Shown piece by piece: positions 7,285 to 13,398 of a stretch of DNA of 25,950 nt. A model generated the notes under the pieces. The model saw only the letters and a program-made list of their open reading frames with translations. It did not search any database and was not told the origin of the DNA. A program made the translations under genes and the position numbers. Source of the stretch: Elusimicrobiota bacterium (GTDB taxonomy: Bacteria; Elusimicrobiota; Elusimicrobia; UBA1565; UBA9628). Position 1 is the first letter of the stretch. Every line of letters begins with the position of its first letter. Location of the stretch: assembly GCA_016194625.1 (NCBI GenBank), contig JACQBB010000180.1:1-25950 (forward strand). The letters are read 5' to 3'.

Positions 7285-7806
7285 CTAGGGTTTTTCCGGG
7301 CAGCGGGCCGCCGCCAGCTCTTTGCGGACGAGCTTCAGGGTCTCCAGCACGCCCGACCACCGGCCGCCGCCGGCCGGGTAGTCGGCGGCCGGCAGGAGCC
7401 AGGCCGGGACCTCGGCCTTCAGCCGGTCGTGCGCCTTCTTGAGGGCGCCGCAGCGGCCCGCGTCGGCGGGCGGGACGGGCTCGGCCGGCGTCTCCTTCGG
7501 AGCGGAGGCGAGGCACCCTTCCTCCGCGGCGAGGGCTTTGCCGAACTCGGCCTTGGCGGCCTCCAGCTCCGCGTCGTTGAGCTTGCGGACCTGCGCCAGA
7601 CTCGCGCAGTGCGCGGCCGCCTCCGGGACGGCCGGCTTCTCGCAGGACAGCGCCTTGGCGGCCCCGGCGTGCTCGTCTTGGAGGCGGGCGTGGACCTCCA
7701 CCCGCTGGGACAGGACGCGGACGCGCGCGGCTTGCTCCGCGCAGACCTCCGCGGCGGCCGGCGAGGCGGCCAGGGACAACGCCAGGATCACGAGGGGTTT
7801 GGGCAT
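7285..7806 (-). CDS. Small secreted cysteine-containing helical protein
   Basis: A 173-residue protein of no recognised family. The signal peptide is MPKPLVILALSLAASPAAA, with the mature chain starting EVCAEQAARV. The mature part is alanine-, glutamate- and lysine-rich helix with cysteines in CEKPAVPEAAAHC, EEGCLAS, GRCGALK and a final AARCPEKP. I chose ATG 7806 rather than the longer frame from 7911 because it gives a clean signal peptide and lies 7 nt after a TATAAG hexamer on the minus strand; the extra 35 residues are arginine-rich and unlike a signal sequence. It is the first gene of a likely two-gene transcript with the polyglutamine-bearing protein. Function unknown; periplasmic location inferred. 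Confidence 0.7.
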   Translation of the reverse strand: MPKPLVILALSLAASPAAAEVCAEQAARVRVLSQRVEVHARLQDEHAGAAKALSCEKPAVPEAAAHCASLAQVRKLNDAELEAAKAEFGKALAAEEGCLASAPKETPAEPVPPADAGRCGALKKAHDRLKAEVPAWLLPAADYPAGGGRWSGVLETLKLVRKELAAARCPEKP

Positions 7807-7813
7807 GGTGGAC

Positions 7814-7819
7814 CTTATA
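7814..7819 (-). promoter_or_regulatory. Candidate -10 element (TATAAG) for the secreted-protein pair
   Basis: On the minus strand TATAAG ends 7 nt before the ATG at 7806, with no ribosome site in between. This fits the short-leader or leaderless pattern seen at other genes here. I see no clear -35. Confidence 0.4.
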
Positions 7820-7974
7820 CTTTTTACGGTGCGGGAATTTCCAGCGCCCGGCTTCGGCCGCGCCGTCCTCCGCGGAGATTCGCGCGACTTCCGCGCGGAG
7901 TTCACGCGCACGCTGGACGCCTTCGCTTCGAAGATGGAGACGCTCTGGCGCGAGTCGGCGTCTTTCCCCGCGCC

Positions 7975-8523
7975 CTAGACCCCCGCCGGCAGCTTCGAGC
8001 GCATCATCGCCCGGCGGTCGATGCGCCGCCCGTCCACGATGAAGGTGCCGTCGCCGACGGCGTGGAGCGTCCGCTTCTCCTTGCGGGACTCGTCGCGCCA
8101 CGCCGCGACGCCCTCCAGGACGACGATGTCGTGAGCGGCGACGATGTCGACGACGCGGCACTCGATGTTCGCCAGGCACTCGCGGATCAGCGGCGCGCCG
8201 ACTTTCTCGGCCTTCATCCGCGTCAGGCCGAACCGCGCGAACTTGTCCGTGTCCGCGCCCGAGCAGGTCCCGACGCCGACGACCTCGTCGATCTGGTCCG
8301 CGCCGGGGATCGCGAGCACGCACTCCCGGGTCCGCTTCAGCGCCTTGTAGGAATGGTTCCACGGCCCCGTGGTCATGGCGAACCGCGGCGCGAAATCCAC
8401 GACCATCGTCCACGAGATGGTCATGACGTTGTCCTTGCGCCCGTCGCCCGTCGTCACCAGGACGACCGGCCCGGGCTCCACCAGCGTGAACGCCCGTCTC
8501 AACGGCATCGGTCTCATGCTCAT
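7975..8523 (-). CDS. Flavin reductase-like (FMN-binding split-barrel) protein
   Basis: A 182-residue protein of the flavin reductase domain family. The typical pattern is present: PGPVVLVTTGDGRKDNVMTISWTMVVDFAPRFAMTTGPWNHSYKALKRTREC (about residues 14-66), with the variable strand, the N.MT..W core and the H/Y.L...R.C motif before a VLAIPG strand. Later VGTCSG.DTDKFARFGLT and the ECRVVDIVAAHDIVVLEGVAAW strands also match. Members bind FMN and act as NAD(P)H:flavin reductases or uncharacterised flavoproteins. ATG 8523 is preferred because GGAGG lies 6 nt upstream; starts at 8517 or 8565 are possible. It stands alone, 168 nt upstream of the secreted pair. Confidence 0.85.
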   Translation of the reverse strand: MSMRPMPLRRAFTLVEPGPVVLVTTGDGRKDNVMTISWTMVVDFAPRFAMTTGPWNHSYKALKRTRECVLAIPGADQIDEVVGVGTCSGADTDKFARFGLTRMKAEKVGAPLIRECLANIECRVVDIVAAHDIVVLEGVAAWRDESRKEKRTLHAVGDGTFIVDGRRIDRRAMMRSKLPAGV

Positions 8524-8644
8524 CGGCGGCCTCCGGAAACCCTCTCCTGCGGAGAGACGCAACATTCGCCCCCGTCGTCCGCCGAGCGGGCCCGGGCCCG
8601 GACGCGCTGGGCCCTAAGACCCTCGCCCGCCCGCGCCGGCGCGC

Positions 8645-8650
8645 TATCAT
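8645..8650 (+). promoter_or_regulatory. Candidate -10 element (TATCAT) for the cNMP-fold gene
   Basis: TATCAT ends 7 nt before the ATG at 8658, with no Shine-Dalgarno sequence between, the same geometry as other suspected leaderless genes in the window. A CATATA word overlaps and could serve instead. Confidence 0.35.
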
Positions 8651-8657
8651 ATACCCC

Positions 8658-9086
8658 ATGGACGCCATGACCTTCCTGCGCGAGCACGCGCCGCTGTTCG
8701 CCGGACTTTCCGACGAGTCCCTCGCCGCCCTCGCCGAGGCCTCCCAGCTCCTGTCCTTCAACGCCGGACAGTCCATCCTCCTGAAGGGGACGACCGTGGA
8801 CGGCCTGCACGTGCTCGTCGCCGGCACGGCGGGCGTCTACGCCAAGCAGGCCAACAAGGGGATCGTCCACGTCGCGACCCTCGCGCCCGGCGACGCGTGC
8901 GGCGAGACGTCCATCGTCGAGATGGGCGTCGCCAACGCCACCGTGAAGGCGCTCGAGGACGGCGCGAAGGTCCTCCTGATCCCTCAGGAGGCGTTCCGGC
9001 ACGTCCTCCAGCGCGACGAGGCCTTCGCCGTGCGCGTGAACACCCTCATCCGCTCGCGCCAGGCCGCCCCGCAAGTCCCCGCTTAG
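8658..9086 (+). CDS. Stand-alone cyclic nucleotide-binding-fold protein
   Basis: A 142-residue single-domain protein with the CRP/cNMP-binding beta-roll. FAGLSDESLAALAEASQLLSFNAGQSILLKGTTVDGLHVLVAGTAGVYA covers the first half, and LAPGDACGETSIVEMGVANATVKAL is the phosphate-binding cassette (about residues 76-100). The cassette keeps the glycine-glutamate pair (GE) but lacks the arginine that contacts the cyclic phosphate in CRP and PKA (position filled by GVANATV). Binding of cAMP or cGMP is therefore doubtful. There is no C-terminal DNA-binding domain, so it is not a transcription factor by itself. It may be a regulatory subunit or scaffold acting in trans. Its last 4 nt overlap the convergent antitoxin-like gene. 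Confidence 0.85.
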   Translation: MDAMTFLREHAPLFAGLSDESLAALAEASQLLSFNAGQSILLKGTTVDGLHVLVAGTAGVYAKQANKGIVHVATLAPGDACGETSIVEMGVANATVKALEDGAKVLLIPQEAFRHVLQRDEAFAVRVNTLIRSRQAAPQVPA

Positions 9087-9331
9087 CGGCTCAGCCAGTC
9101 CCGCATCAGGACCTTGATCTGCGCCTGGTAGGGCGTCCCGCGCGCCTGACAGCGGGCCTTGAACGAGCCCAGGAGGTCTTCCGGGACCTTCATGCTGATG
9201 AGGCGGCTCTTCGGCGGCCGCGCCGGGCGCCGCAGCGAGCGGAAGTCCTCCAAGAAGCGCACGATCTGGTCGGGCTTCATCGCGCGGCACTGCTCGAGGT
9301 AGTCCTTGGCGAAGTATTGGACGGGTCTCAT
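9083..9331 (-). CDS. CopG/BrnA-like ribbon-helix-helix protein, putative antitoxin
   Basis: An 82-residue protein. The C-terminal half (about 45-80: KSRLISMKVPEDLLGSF, then KARCQARGTPYQAQIKVLM) has the strand-helix-helix pattern of CopG/Arc-type antitoxins. A basic strand with alternating residues is followed by PE(D/N)LL, a helix and the GTPYQ turn before the second helix. The N-terminal half (YFAKDYLEQCRAMKPDQIVRFLEDFRSL) is amphipathic helix and may bind the partner. ATG 9331 overlaps the stop of the nucleotidyltransferase gene (ATGA), so the two are translationally coupled. Predicted role: neutralises the upstream protein and represses the shared promoter at the GTATATAC palindromes. This is inferred from family and arrangement, not shown by sequence. 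Confidence 0.75.
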   Translation of the reverse strand: MRPVQYFAKDYLEQCRAMKPDQIVRFLEDFRSLRRPARPPKSRLISMKVPEDLLGSFKARCQARGTPYQAQIKVLMRDWLSR

Positions 9332-9792
9332 GGATGGAGCTCCTTGAGGGCGCGGATGTCCTCCAAGTCCTGAGGCCGCCCGCTGGCCTTCTTCATCGCG
9401 ACGAGGTCGGCGACGGACAGCACGGGAAGCCGCCGCCCGCCCGACCGGACGCGCGCGGCGCGCATCTTCGCCAGGTCGTGGGTGATGACGATGTCGACGA
9501 GCCGCGTCGGGTCGCGCCCGTCCACGAAGCTCCAGGCGACGAGGTTGCGCTCGCGGATGTACTCCTCGCGGAAGTCGAACACCTCGGCGGCGGTCACGGG
9601 CAGGCGCGGCGTCAGTCCCAGCCCGCGCAGAGCCGTCTCGGCGGCGATGAAATCCCGCTTCTTCAGGCACAGGACGATGTCGAGGTCCACGGTGCCGCGC
9701 ACGGCCCCGTGCAGGGCGACGGCGTAGCCGCCGGCGACGGCGAACGGGACCTTCGCGCGGGACAGGGCGTCGGAGACCTCGTAGAGCATCAT
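9328..9792 (-). CDS. Nucleotidyltransferase (AbiEii/MNT-like fold), putative toxin
   Basis: A 154-residue minimal nucleotidyltransferase. The catalytic signature is visible: GGYAVALHG (G21, G22), then RGTVDLDI with acidic residues D36 and D38, and a further aspartate in RLVDIVIT near residue 95. The C-terminus LPVLSVADLVAMKKASGRPQDLEDIRALKEL is the typical tail of AbiEii-like and related enzymes. Such proteins can transfer NMP to tRNA or protein and act as toxins. Some are non-toxic, so the role is inferred from its coupled ribbon-helix-helix partner. I chose ATG 9792 (9789 also possible). The longer frame from 9831 would translate through the promoter. The toxin-first gene order is less common than antitoxin-first. 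Confidence 0.8.
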   Translation of the reverse strand: MMLYEVSDALSRAKVPFAVAGGYAVALHGAVRGTVDLDIVLCLKKRDFIAAETALRGLGLTPRLPVTAAEVFDFREEYIRERNLVAWSFVDGRDPTRLVDIVITHDLAKMRAARVRSGGRRLPVLSVADLVAMKKASGRPQDLEDIRALKELHP

Positions 9793-9831
9793 GGTATATA
9801 CCAGTATATACCCACTGTCTCTGTCCGTCAA
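9793..9831 (-). promoter_or_regulatory. Near-consensus sigma-70 promoter overlapped by tandem GTATATAC palindromes
   Basis: On the minus strand TTGACG (9826-9831) and TATACT (9803-9808) are separated by exactly 17 nt, the best -35/-10 pair I found in the window. Two palindromes overlap the -10 and start region: GTATATAC at 9804-9811 and GGTATATACC at 9793-9802. They are 10 bp apart, one helical turn, and adjoin the ATG. That geometry suits co-operative binding by a dimeric ribbon-helix-helix repressor. The predicted transcript start is only a few nt before the ATG. Confidence 0.7.
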
Positions 9832-9844
9832 CCCCGGCCGCGCC

Positions 9845-11086
9845 TCAGACGGCCCGCAGGCCCGGCACCGCCCAGCGGCTCGTCACGACCTCGACGGCGG
9901 CCGCGGCGAGCGCGCGTCCGCTCGACGCGGCCTCGGAGCGCCCCCGGGCGAGCTCCAAGGCCCGGCGCGCGACCGCGAAGGCCGCGCGCGGGTGGCCCAG
10001 GCGCTTGGCGCGCGTGCGCATCGCCTTCATCCGGTCCGGGTCCGACAGCACGTCCTCGACCTTCGCGGTCAGCTGGGCGGCCGAGGCCGCCTTCACCGCG
10101 GCGCCGTTCTCCAGCAGGTAGTCGGCGTTGCGCTCCTCCTGCCCGGGGATCGGGTCCACCAGCGCCATCGGCAGGCCGCAGGCGAGCGCCTCGCTCACGG
10201 TCAGGCCGCCGGGCTTGGTCACCAGCAGGTCGGCGGCGGCCATCAGCGTGCGCATGCGGTCGGTGAAGCCGAGGATCTTGACGCGGTGGCGCGACGGCGG
10301 CCGGATCTTCTCCAGGCGCGCGCGCGCGGCCTCGTTGCGGCCGCACACGACGACGAGCTCGCTGGGGATGGTGGACGCCAGCAGCGCGCGGAAGTTCGCC
10401 TCCAGCGGGCCGACGCCGTGGCCGCCGGCGGCCTGCACGACCACCGGATAGCCGCCCGACAGGCCGAACTCCTTCAGCGCCGCCGCGCGGTCGACGCCGA
10501 CGGCGAAGGCCGGGTCGATGGGGATGCCGGTCGTGACGACGGCCTCCGCGGCGACGCCGTGGGCGCGCAGGGACGCCGCGGCGAGCGGTCCCGCCACGCA
10601 GTAGCGCTCGGTCGGCTCGTGCACCCAGATGCGGTGCGCGTCGTAGTCCGTGACCACCGTCATCTGCGGCGCCCGGAAGCGCCCCTCGCGGCGCAGCGCG
10701 GCGATCAGCTCGGGCGCCAGGAAGTGCGTGTTGACCACGGCGTCCCAGTCCCCCCTCTCGAGGAGGTCCACGAACTCCCCCAGGCTCCAGCGCGACACCG
10801 CGCGGCGCAGGCGGTCGCCCAGCGCGCGCCGGCTCGGGGCGCGGTCGGTGGCCTCGAACAGCCAGCCGAACAGCGCGGGCGCGCGGGCGACCATCTTCAG
10901 GTAGCCGTCGCCGTAGACCTTCTTGAACAGCGGGCGCGCCAGGTCGAGCGCGTCCACGGTCACCACGCGGGCGTCGGGCGCCTCCAGCGTCAGCGCGGCG
11001 GCGACCGCCTTCGCGGCGCGCGTGTGGCCCGCGCCGACGGAGGCGTGCAGGATCAGGATCTTCTTCGGCTCGGTCTTGGGTCTCAT
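9845..11086 (-). CDS. GT28-type glycolipid glycosyltransferase (MGDG synthase/UgtP-like)
   Basis: A 413-residue glycosyltransferase of the MurG-like GT-B fold. The N-terminal domain opens with ILILHASVGAGHTRAAKAV (GAGH at residues 18-21), diagnostic of the MGDG synthase/processive diacylglycerol glucosyltransferase group, and continues with the long acceptor-side region FFVNTHFLAPE-like (VNTHFLAPELIAAL). The C-terminal nucleotide-sugar domain has VVQAAGGHGVGPLEANF, VKILGFTDRM and the donor-binding TKPGGLTVSEALACGLPMALVDPIPGQEERNADYL. Predicted role: transfer of a sugar from a UDP-sugar to a diacylglycerol-type lipid at the inner membrane. Its ATG overlaps the stop of the LpxH-like gene by 4 nt, so both belong to one envelope-lipid operon. 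Confidence 0.88.
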   Translation of the reverse strand: MRPKTEPKKILILHASVGAGHTRAAKAVAAALTLEAPDARVVTVDALDLARPLFKKVYGDGYLKMVARAPALFGWLFEATDRAPSRRALGDRLRRAVSRWSLGEFVDLLERGDWDAVVNTHFLAPELIAALRREGRFRAPQMTVVTDYDAHRIWVHEPTERYCVAGPLAAASLRAHGVAAEAVVTTGIPIDPAFAVGVDRAAALKEFGLSGGYPVVVQAAGGHGVGPLEANFRALLASTIPSELVVVCGRNEAARARLEKIRPPSRHRVKILGFTDRMRTLMAAADLLVTKPGGLTVSEALACGLPMALVDPIPGQEERNADYLLENGAAVKAASAAQLTAKVEDVLSDPDRMKAMRTRAKRLGHPRAAFAVARRALELARGRSEAASSGRALAAAAVEVVTSRWAVPGLRAV

Positions 11087-11889
11087 GCGGCGGCGGCCCC
11101 CCGGCGGAGCTTCTCGCGCTCCTCCGCCCAGCGCAGCAGGCTCAGCGTCCCGTCGAGATCCTCGACCAGCGCGGTGCAGCTCTCCACCCAGTCCCCGTCG
11201 TTGCAGTAGAGCACCCCGTCCACCGCGCGGATCTCCGCGTGGTGGATGTGGCCGCAGACCACGCCGTCCAGGCCCCGGCGCTTGGTCTCGGCCACCATCT
11301 CTTCTTCATACTTGGCGATGAACGCCACCGCGTTCTTCACCTTGTGCTTCAGCCACGCCGACAGCGACCAGTAGCGCAGGCCGAAGAGGCGGCGCCCGGC
11401 GTTGAACCAATGGTTCACGCGCAGAGCCGCGTCGTACGCCCAGACCCCGAGCAGCGCGATCGCCCGCGCATGACGGACGATGCCGTCGAACTGGTCGCCG
11501 TGGACCACCAGCAGGCGGCGTCCGTCGGCCGTCTCGTGGACCTCCTCCAAACGGACCTCGACGCCGCCGAAATGCATGTCCGCGTAGTCGCGGAACACCT
11601 CGTCGTGGTTTCCGGGGACGAGGACCACGCGCGAGCCCTTGCGCGCCTTGCGCAGGAGCTTCTGCACCACGTCGTTGTGGCCCTGGTCCCAGTAGTGCCA
11701 GGAGCTCTTCAGCCGCCAGCCGTCGATCACGTCGCCGACCAGGTAGTAGGTGTCCGCGTCGTGATGCTTCAGGAACTCGAGCAGGTAGGCGGTCTTGCAG
11801 TCGCGCGTGCCCAGATGGATGTCGGAGATCCAGATCGTGCGCCAGCGCCGGGGTTCGTCCCCGGACGGGAGGGGGTCTCGGTGGCTCAT
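11083..11889 (-). CDS. LpxH-like metallophosphoesterase (UDP-2,3-diacylglucosamine hydrolase family)
   Basis: A 268-residue calcineurin-like phosphoesterase. All metal-binding motifs are present: SDIHLG (D23, H25), GDVIDGW (D53), GNHDE (N94, H95), the VVHGDQFD histidine H130 and GHIHH (H214, H216). The overall pattern and length match COG2908, which includes LpxH, the enzyme cutting UDP-diacylglucosamine in lipid A synthesis. Several members outside proteobacteria have unknown substrates, so I do not assign the symbol. ATG 11889 lies 7 nt after a TATACT hexamer. It overlaps the glycosyltransferase start (ATGA). The pairing supports a role in lipid or glycolipid precursor metabolism at the membrane. 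Confidence 0.88.
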   Translation of the reverse strand: MSHRDPLPSGDEPRRWRTIWISDIHLGTRDCKTAYLLEFLKHHDADTYYLVGDVIDGWRLKSSWHYWDQGHNDVVQKLLRKARKGSRVVLVPGNHDEVFRDYADMHFGGVEVRLEEVHETADGRRLLVVHGDQFDGIVRHARAIALLGVWAYDAALRVNHWFNAGRRLFGLRYWSLSAWLKHKVKNAVAFIAKYEEEMVAETKRRGLDGVVCGHIHHAEIRAVDGVLYCNDGDWVESCTALVEDLDGTLSLLRWAEEREKLRRGAAAA

Positions 11890-11896
11890 GGCTCCC

Positions 11897-11902
11897 AGTA
11901 TA
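11897..11902 (-). promoter_or_regulatory. Candidate -10 element (TATACT) for the LpxH-like operon
   Basis: TATACT on the minus strand ends 7 nt before the ATG at 11889. Transcription would start at about the start codon, again a leaderless or near-leaderless arrangement; the GGGAGCC between cannot serve as a correctly spaced ribosome site if so. Confidence 0.5.
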
Positions 11903-11945
11903 GGCCCGGGTCGGCGCGGGCGCCATGGCGGCCGGGAGACGGCCG

Positions 11946-11963
11946 CGTCACGGCCGCGTGACG
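11946..11963. promoter_or_regulatory. 18-bp perfect palindrome in a divergent promoter region
   Basis: CGTCACGGCCGCGTGACG is a perfect palindrome lying between the divergent LpxH-like gene (start 11889) and the secreted helical protein gene (start 12037). It is placed 44 nt upstream of the -10 of the former and 61 nt upstream of that of the latter, a usual position for an operator. It resembles no operator I can name. In GC-rich DNA some palindromes arise by chance, but a match of this length is uncommon. Confidence 0.4.
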
Positions 11964-12021
11964 GGGCCGAACGGCCCGCGTCCCGTCGGGCCGCAGGACC
12001 CAGAGCGGCGGGAGCGGCCGG

Positions 12022-12030
12022 TGATAGAAT
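12022..12030 (+). promoter_or_regulatory. Extended -10 promoter element, leaderless start of the secreted helical protein
   Basis: TGATAGAAT ends exactly 6 nt before the ATG at 12037, the same word and spacing as at rsgA. No ribosome-binding sequence separates them. Confidence 0.6.
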
Positions 12031-12036
12031 GGCCCT

Positions 12037-13395
12037 ATGAAGCTTTTCCGAGCCCTGCTCGCCCTGCTCCTCGCCGCGCCCGCCGCCGCCCAGGTCCGCG
12101 CCGTCCCCGCCGCCGCCGCCCGCGCGTCCGTCATCCCGGCGCTGACCGTCCTGGCCGCCCCCGCCGCCGGCCCGGTCCTGCCGTCCGTCGCCGCCGCCCC
12201 GGTCCTGTCGGAGCGCGCCGCCTTCGAGCTGCAGAAGGACGCCGACCGCCTGTACGCCGCGCTCGCCCAGGTCCACAACCGGGCGCAGGCGGGCGCTCCC
12301 GCCGCGGCGCTGGCCCCGGCCAAGCGCGCGCTGTCCGCCGACCTGGACGCCGTGCTCGCCCAGCTCCCCGCGCCGGGCCCGGACGAGTGGACGGCCCTCT
12401 CCGCGGAGTTGAAGGCGCTGCGCGCCGAGCGCGCCGCGCTCGAGAAGGCCGGGGCGCCCCCGGCCGAGCGCGCCGCCGACAGCCGCCGCCGCGCCGAGCT
12501 CAACGGCGCGATCTACGCGCTGCAGCTGCGCGCCGCCCGCCTCCAATTGGACGGCAAGGCCCCGCTGAACGCCCCGGCCCTGCGCCGCAACGCCGCGCTG
12601 TGGTCGCTCGTCGGCGCGTTCAACTCGGCCGCCGCGGGCCGCGCCGAGTCGGGCTGGCGCGAGGGCCTGGACCGCGCCGAGGCCGTGTTCGGCGACGGCG
12701 CGACCGTCGTCGTCTCGCGGCGTTGGCGCAACGCCCACGCCGAGCTGGACGAGGCCGCGCGCGACGCGCGCAACGGCCGCGCCGCCCTCGCCGCCGAGCG
12801 CTTCGCGAGGCTGGCCGAGACCCTGCGCAAGGCTCCCGTCGAGGACGCCGCCCACCTCGCGCGCCACCGCCAGGCCGCCGCCGCCCTGCACGCCGCCGCC
12901 GCGGCCGCGCTGTCCGGCGAGGACGGCGCGGTCCTGTCCGAGCGCGCGCTCGCGGTCAAGGCGCTGATCCCGCACCCGAAGATCGCCGAGCCGGTCGCCG
13001 TCGGCTACGCCGGCTCCGACAAGGCGGCGCGCGCCCAGTTCCACGCGCTGGAGTCCACGAAGAAGGACTACCTCGACGTGCTGGCCTACGAGTCGGTCCT
13101 GACCCGCTGGGCCGCCGTGCTCGGCGGCCCGCGCCCGACCAAGGCCGACCGCGACGCCGCGCGCGCCGGCCTCTCGGACGCCCGCGCCTGGGCCGCGCGC
13201 GGCTTCGTCGGAGCCAAGCAGGTCGCCGCGCAGAACCTGGAAGCCGCGCTGACGGCGCTGGCGCGCGGCGACGCCGCGCTCGCCGCCCGCCACGCCGCTT
13301 ACGCGCGCGACGAGCTGGCCGCGCGCCGCGCGGAGCTGGAGCGCATCGCCGGCGGCCTGCGCGCCCGCCTCGCCCGCCTGTCCGGCGAGCGCTGA
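12037..13395 (+). CDS. Secreted alanine-rich helical protein, function unknown
   Basis: A 452-residue protein of no recognised family. The signal peptide MKLFRALLALLLAAPAAAQ is followed by an alanine/valine/proline-rich linker (to about residue 65, AAPVLSERAAFELQK). The remainder is almost entirely charged, alanine-rich amphipathic helix with frequent E/R/A heptad-like spacing and no cysteines or transmembrane segments. I see no catalytic motif. It may be a periplasmic helical-repeat or coiled-coil scaffold. The AT-poor composition makes low-complexity alanine enrichment partly a base-composition effect. It has its own promoter and is divergent from the LpxH-like operon. Its stop is 3 nt from that of the convergent kinase gene. 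Confidence 0.75.
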   Translation: MKLFRALLALLLAAPAAAQVRAVPAAAARASVIPALTVLAAPAAGPVLPSVAAAPVLSERAAFELQKDADRLYAALAQVHNRAQAGAPAAALAPAKRALSADLDAVLAQLPAPGPDEWTALSAELKALRAERAALEKAGAPPAERAADSRRRAELNGAIYALQLRAARLQLDGKAPLNAPALRRNAALWSLVGAFNSAAAGRAESGWREGLDRAEAVFGDGATVVVSRRWRNAHAELDEAARDARNGRAALAAERFARLAETLRKAPVEDAAHLARHRQAAAALHAAAAAALSGEDGAVLSERALAVKALIPHPKIAEPVAVGYAGSDKAARAQFHALESTKKDYLDVLAYESVLTRWAAVLGGPRPTKADRDAARAGLSDARAWAARGFVGAKQVAAQNLEAALTALARGDAALAARHAAYARDELAARRAELERIAGGLRARLARLSGER

Positions 13396-13398
13396 GCC

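Noticed and set aside
7805..7978. A 57-codon plus-strand frame starting MVDLILFTVREF and ending at the TAG before the flavin reductase gene
   Set aside because: Its start coincides with the reverse complement of the start codon of the minus-strand secreted protein, there is no ribosome site, and it resembles nothing known. I treat it as chance, though a small gene cannot be excluded.
9328..9831. The longer nucleotidyltransferase start at 9831
   Set aside because: The 13 extra residues are encoded by the -35/-10 promoter and palindromes, so a transcript from that promoter could not contain them.
11083..13293. A 736-codon minus-strand frame extending the LpxH-like gene upstream through the secreted helical protein
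   Set aside because: The extension is low-complexity antisense sequence, and a TATACT promoter lies just before ATG 11889.
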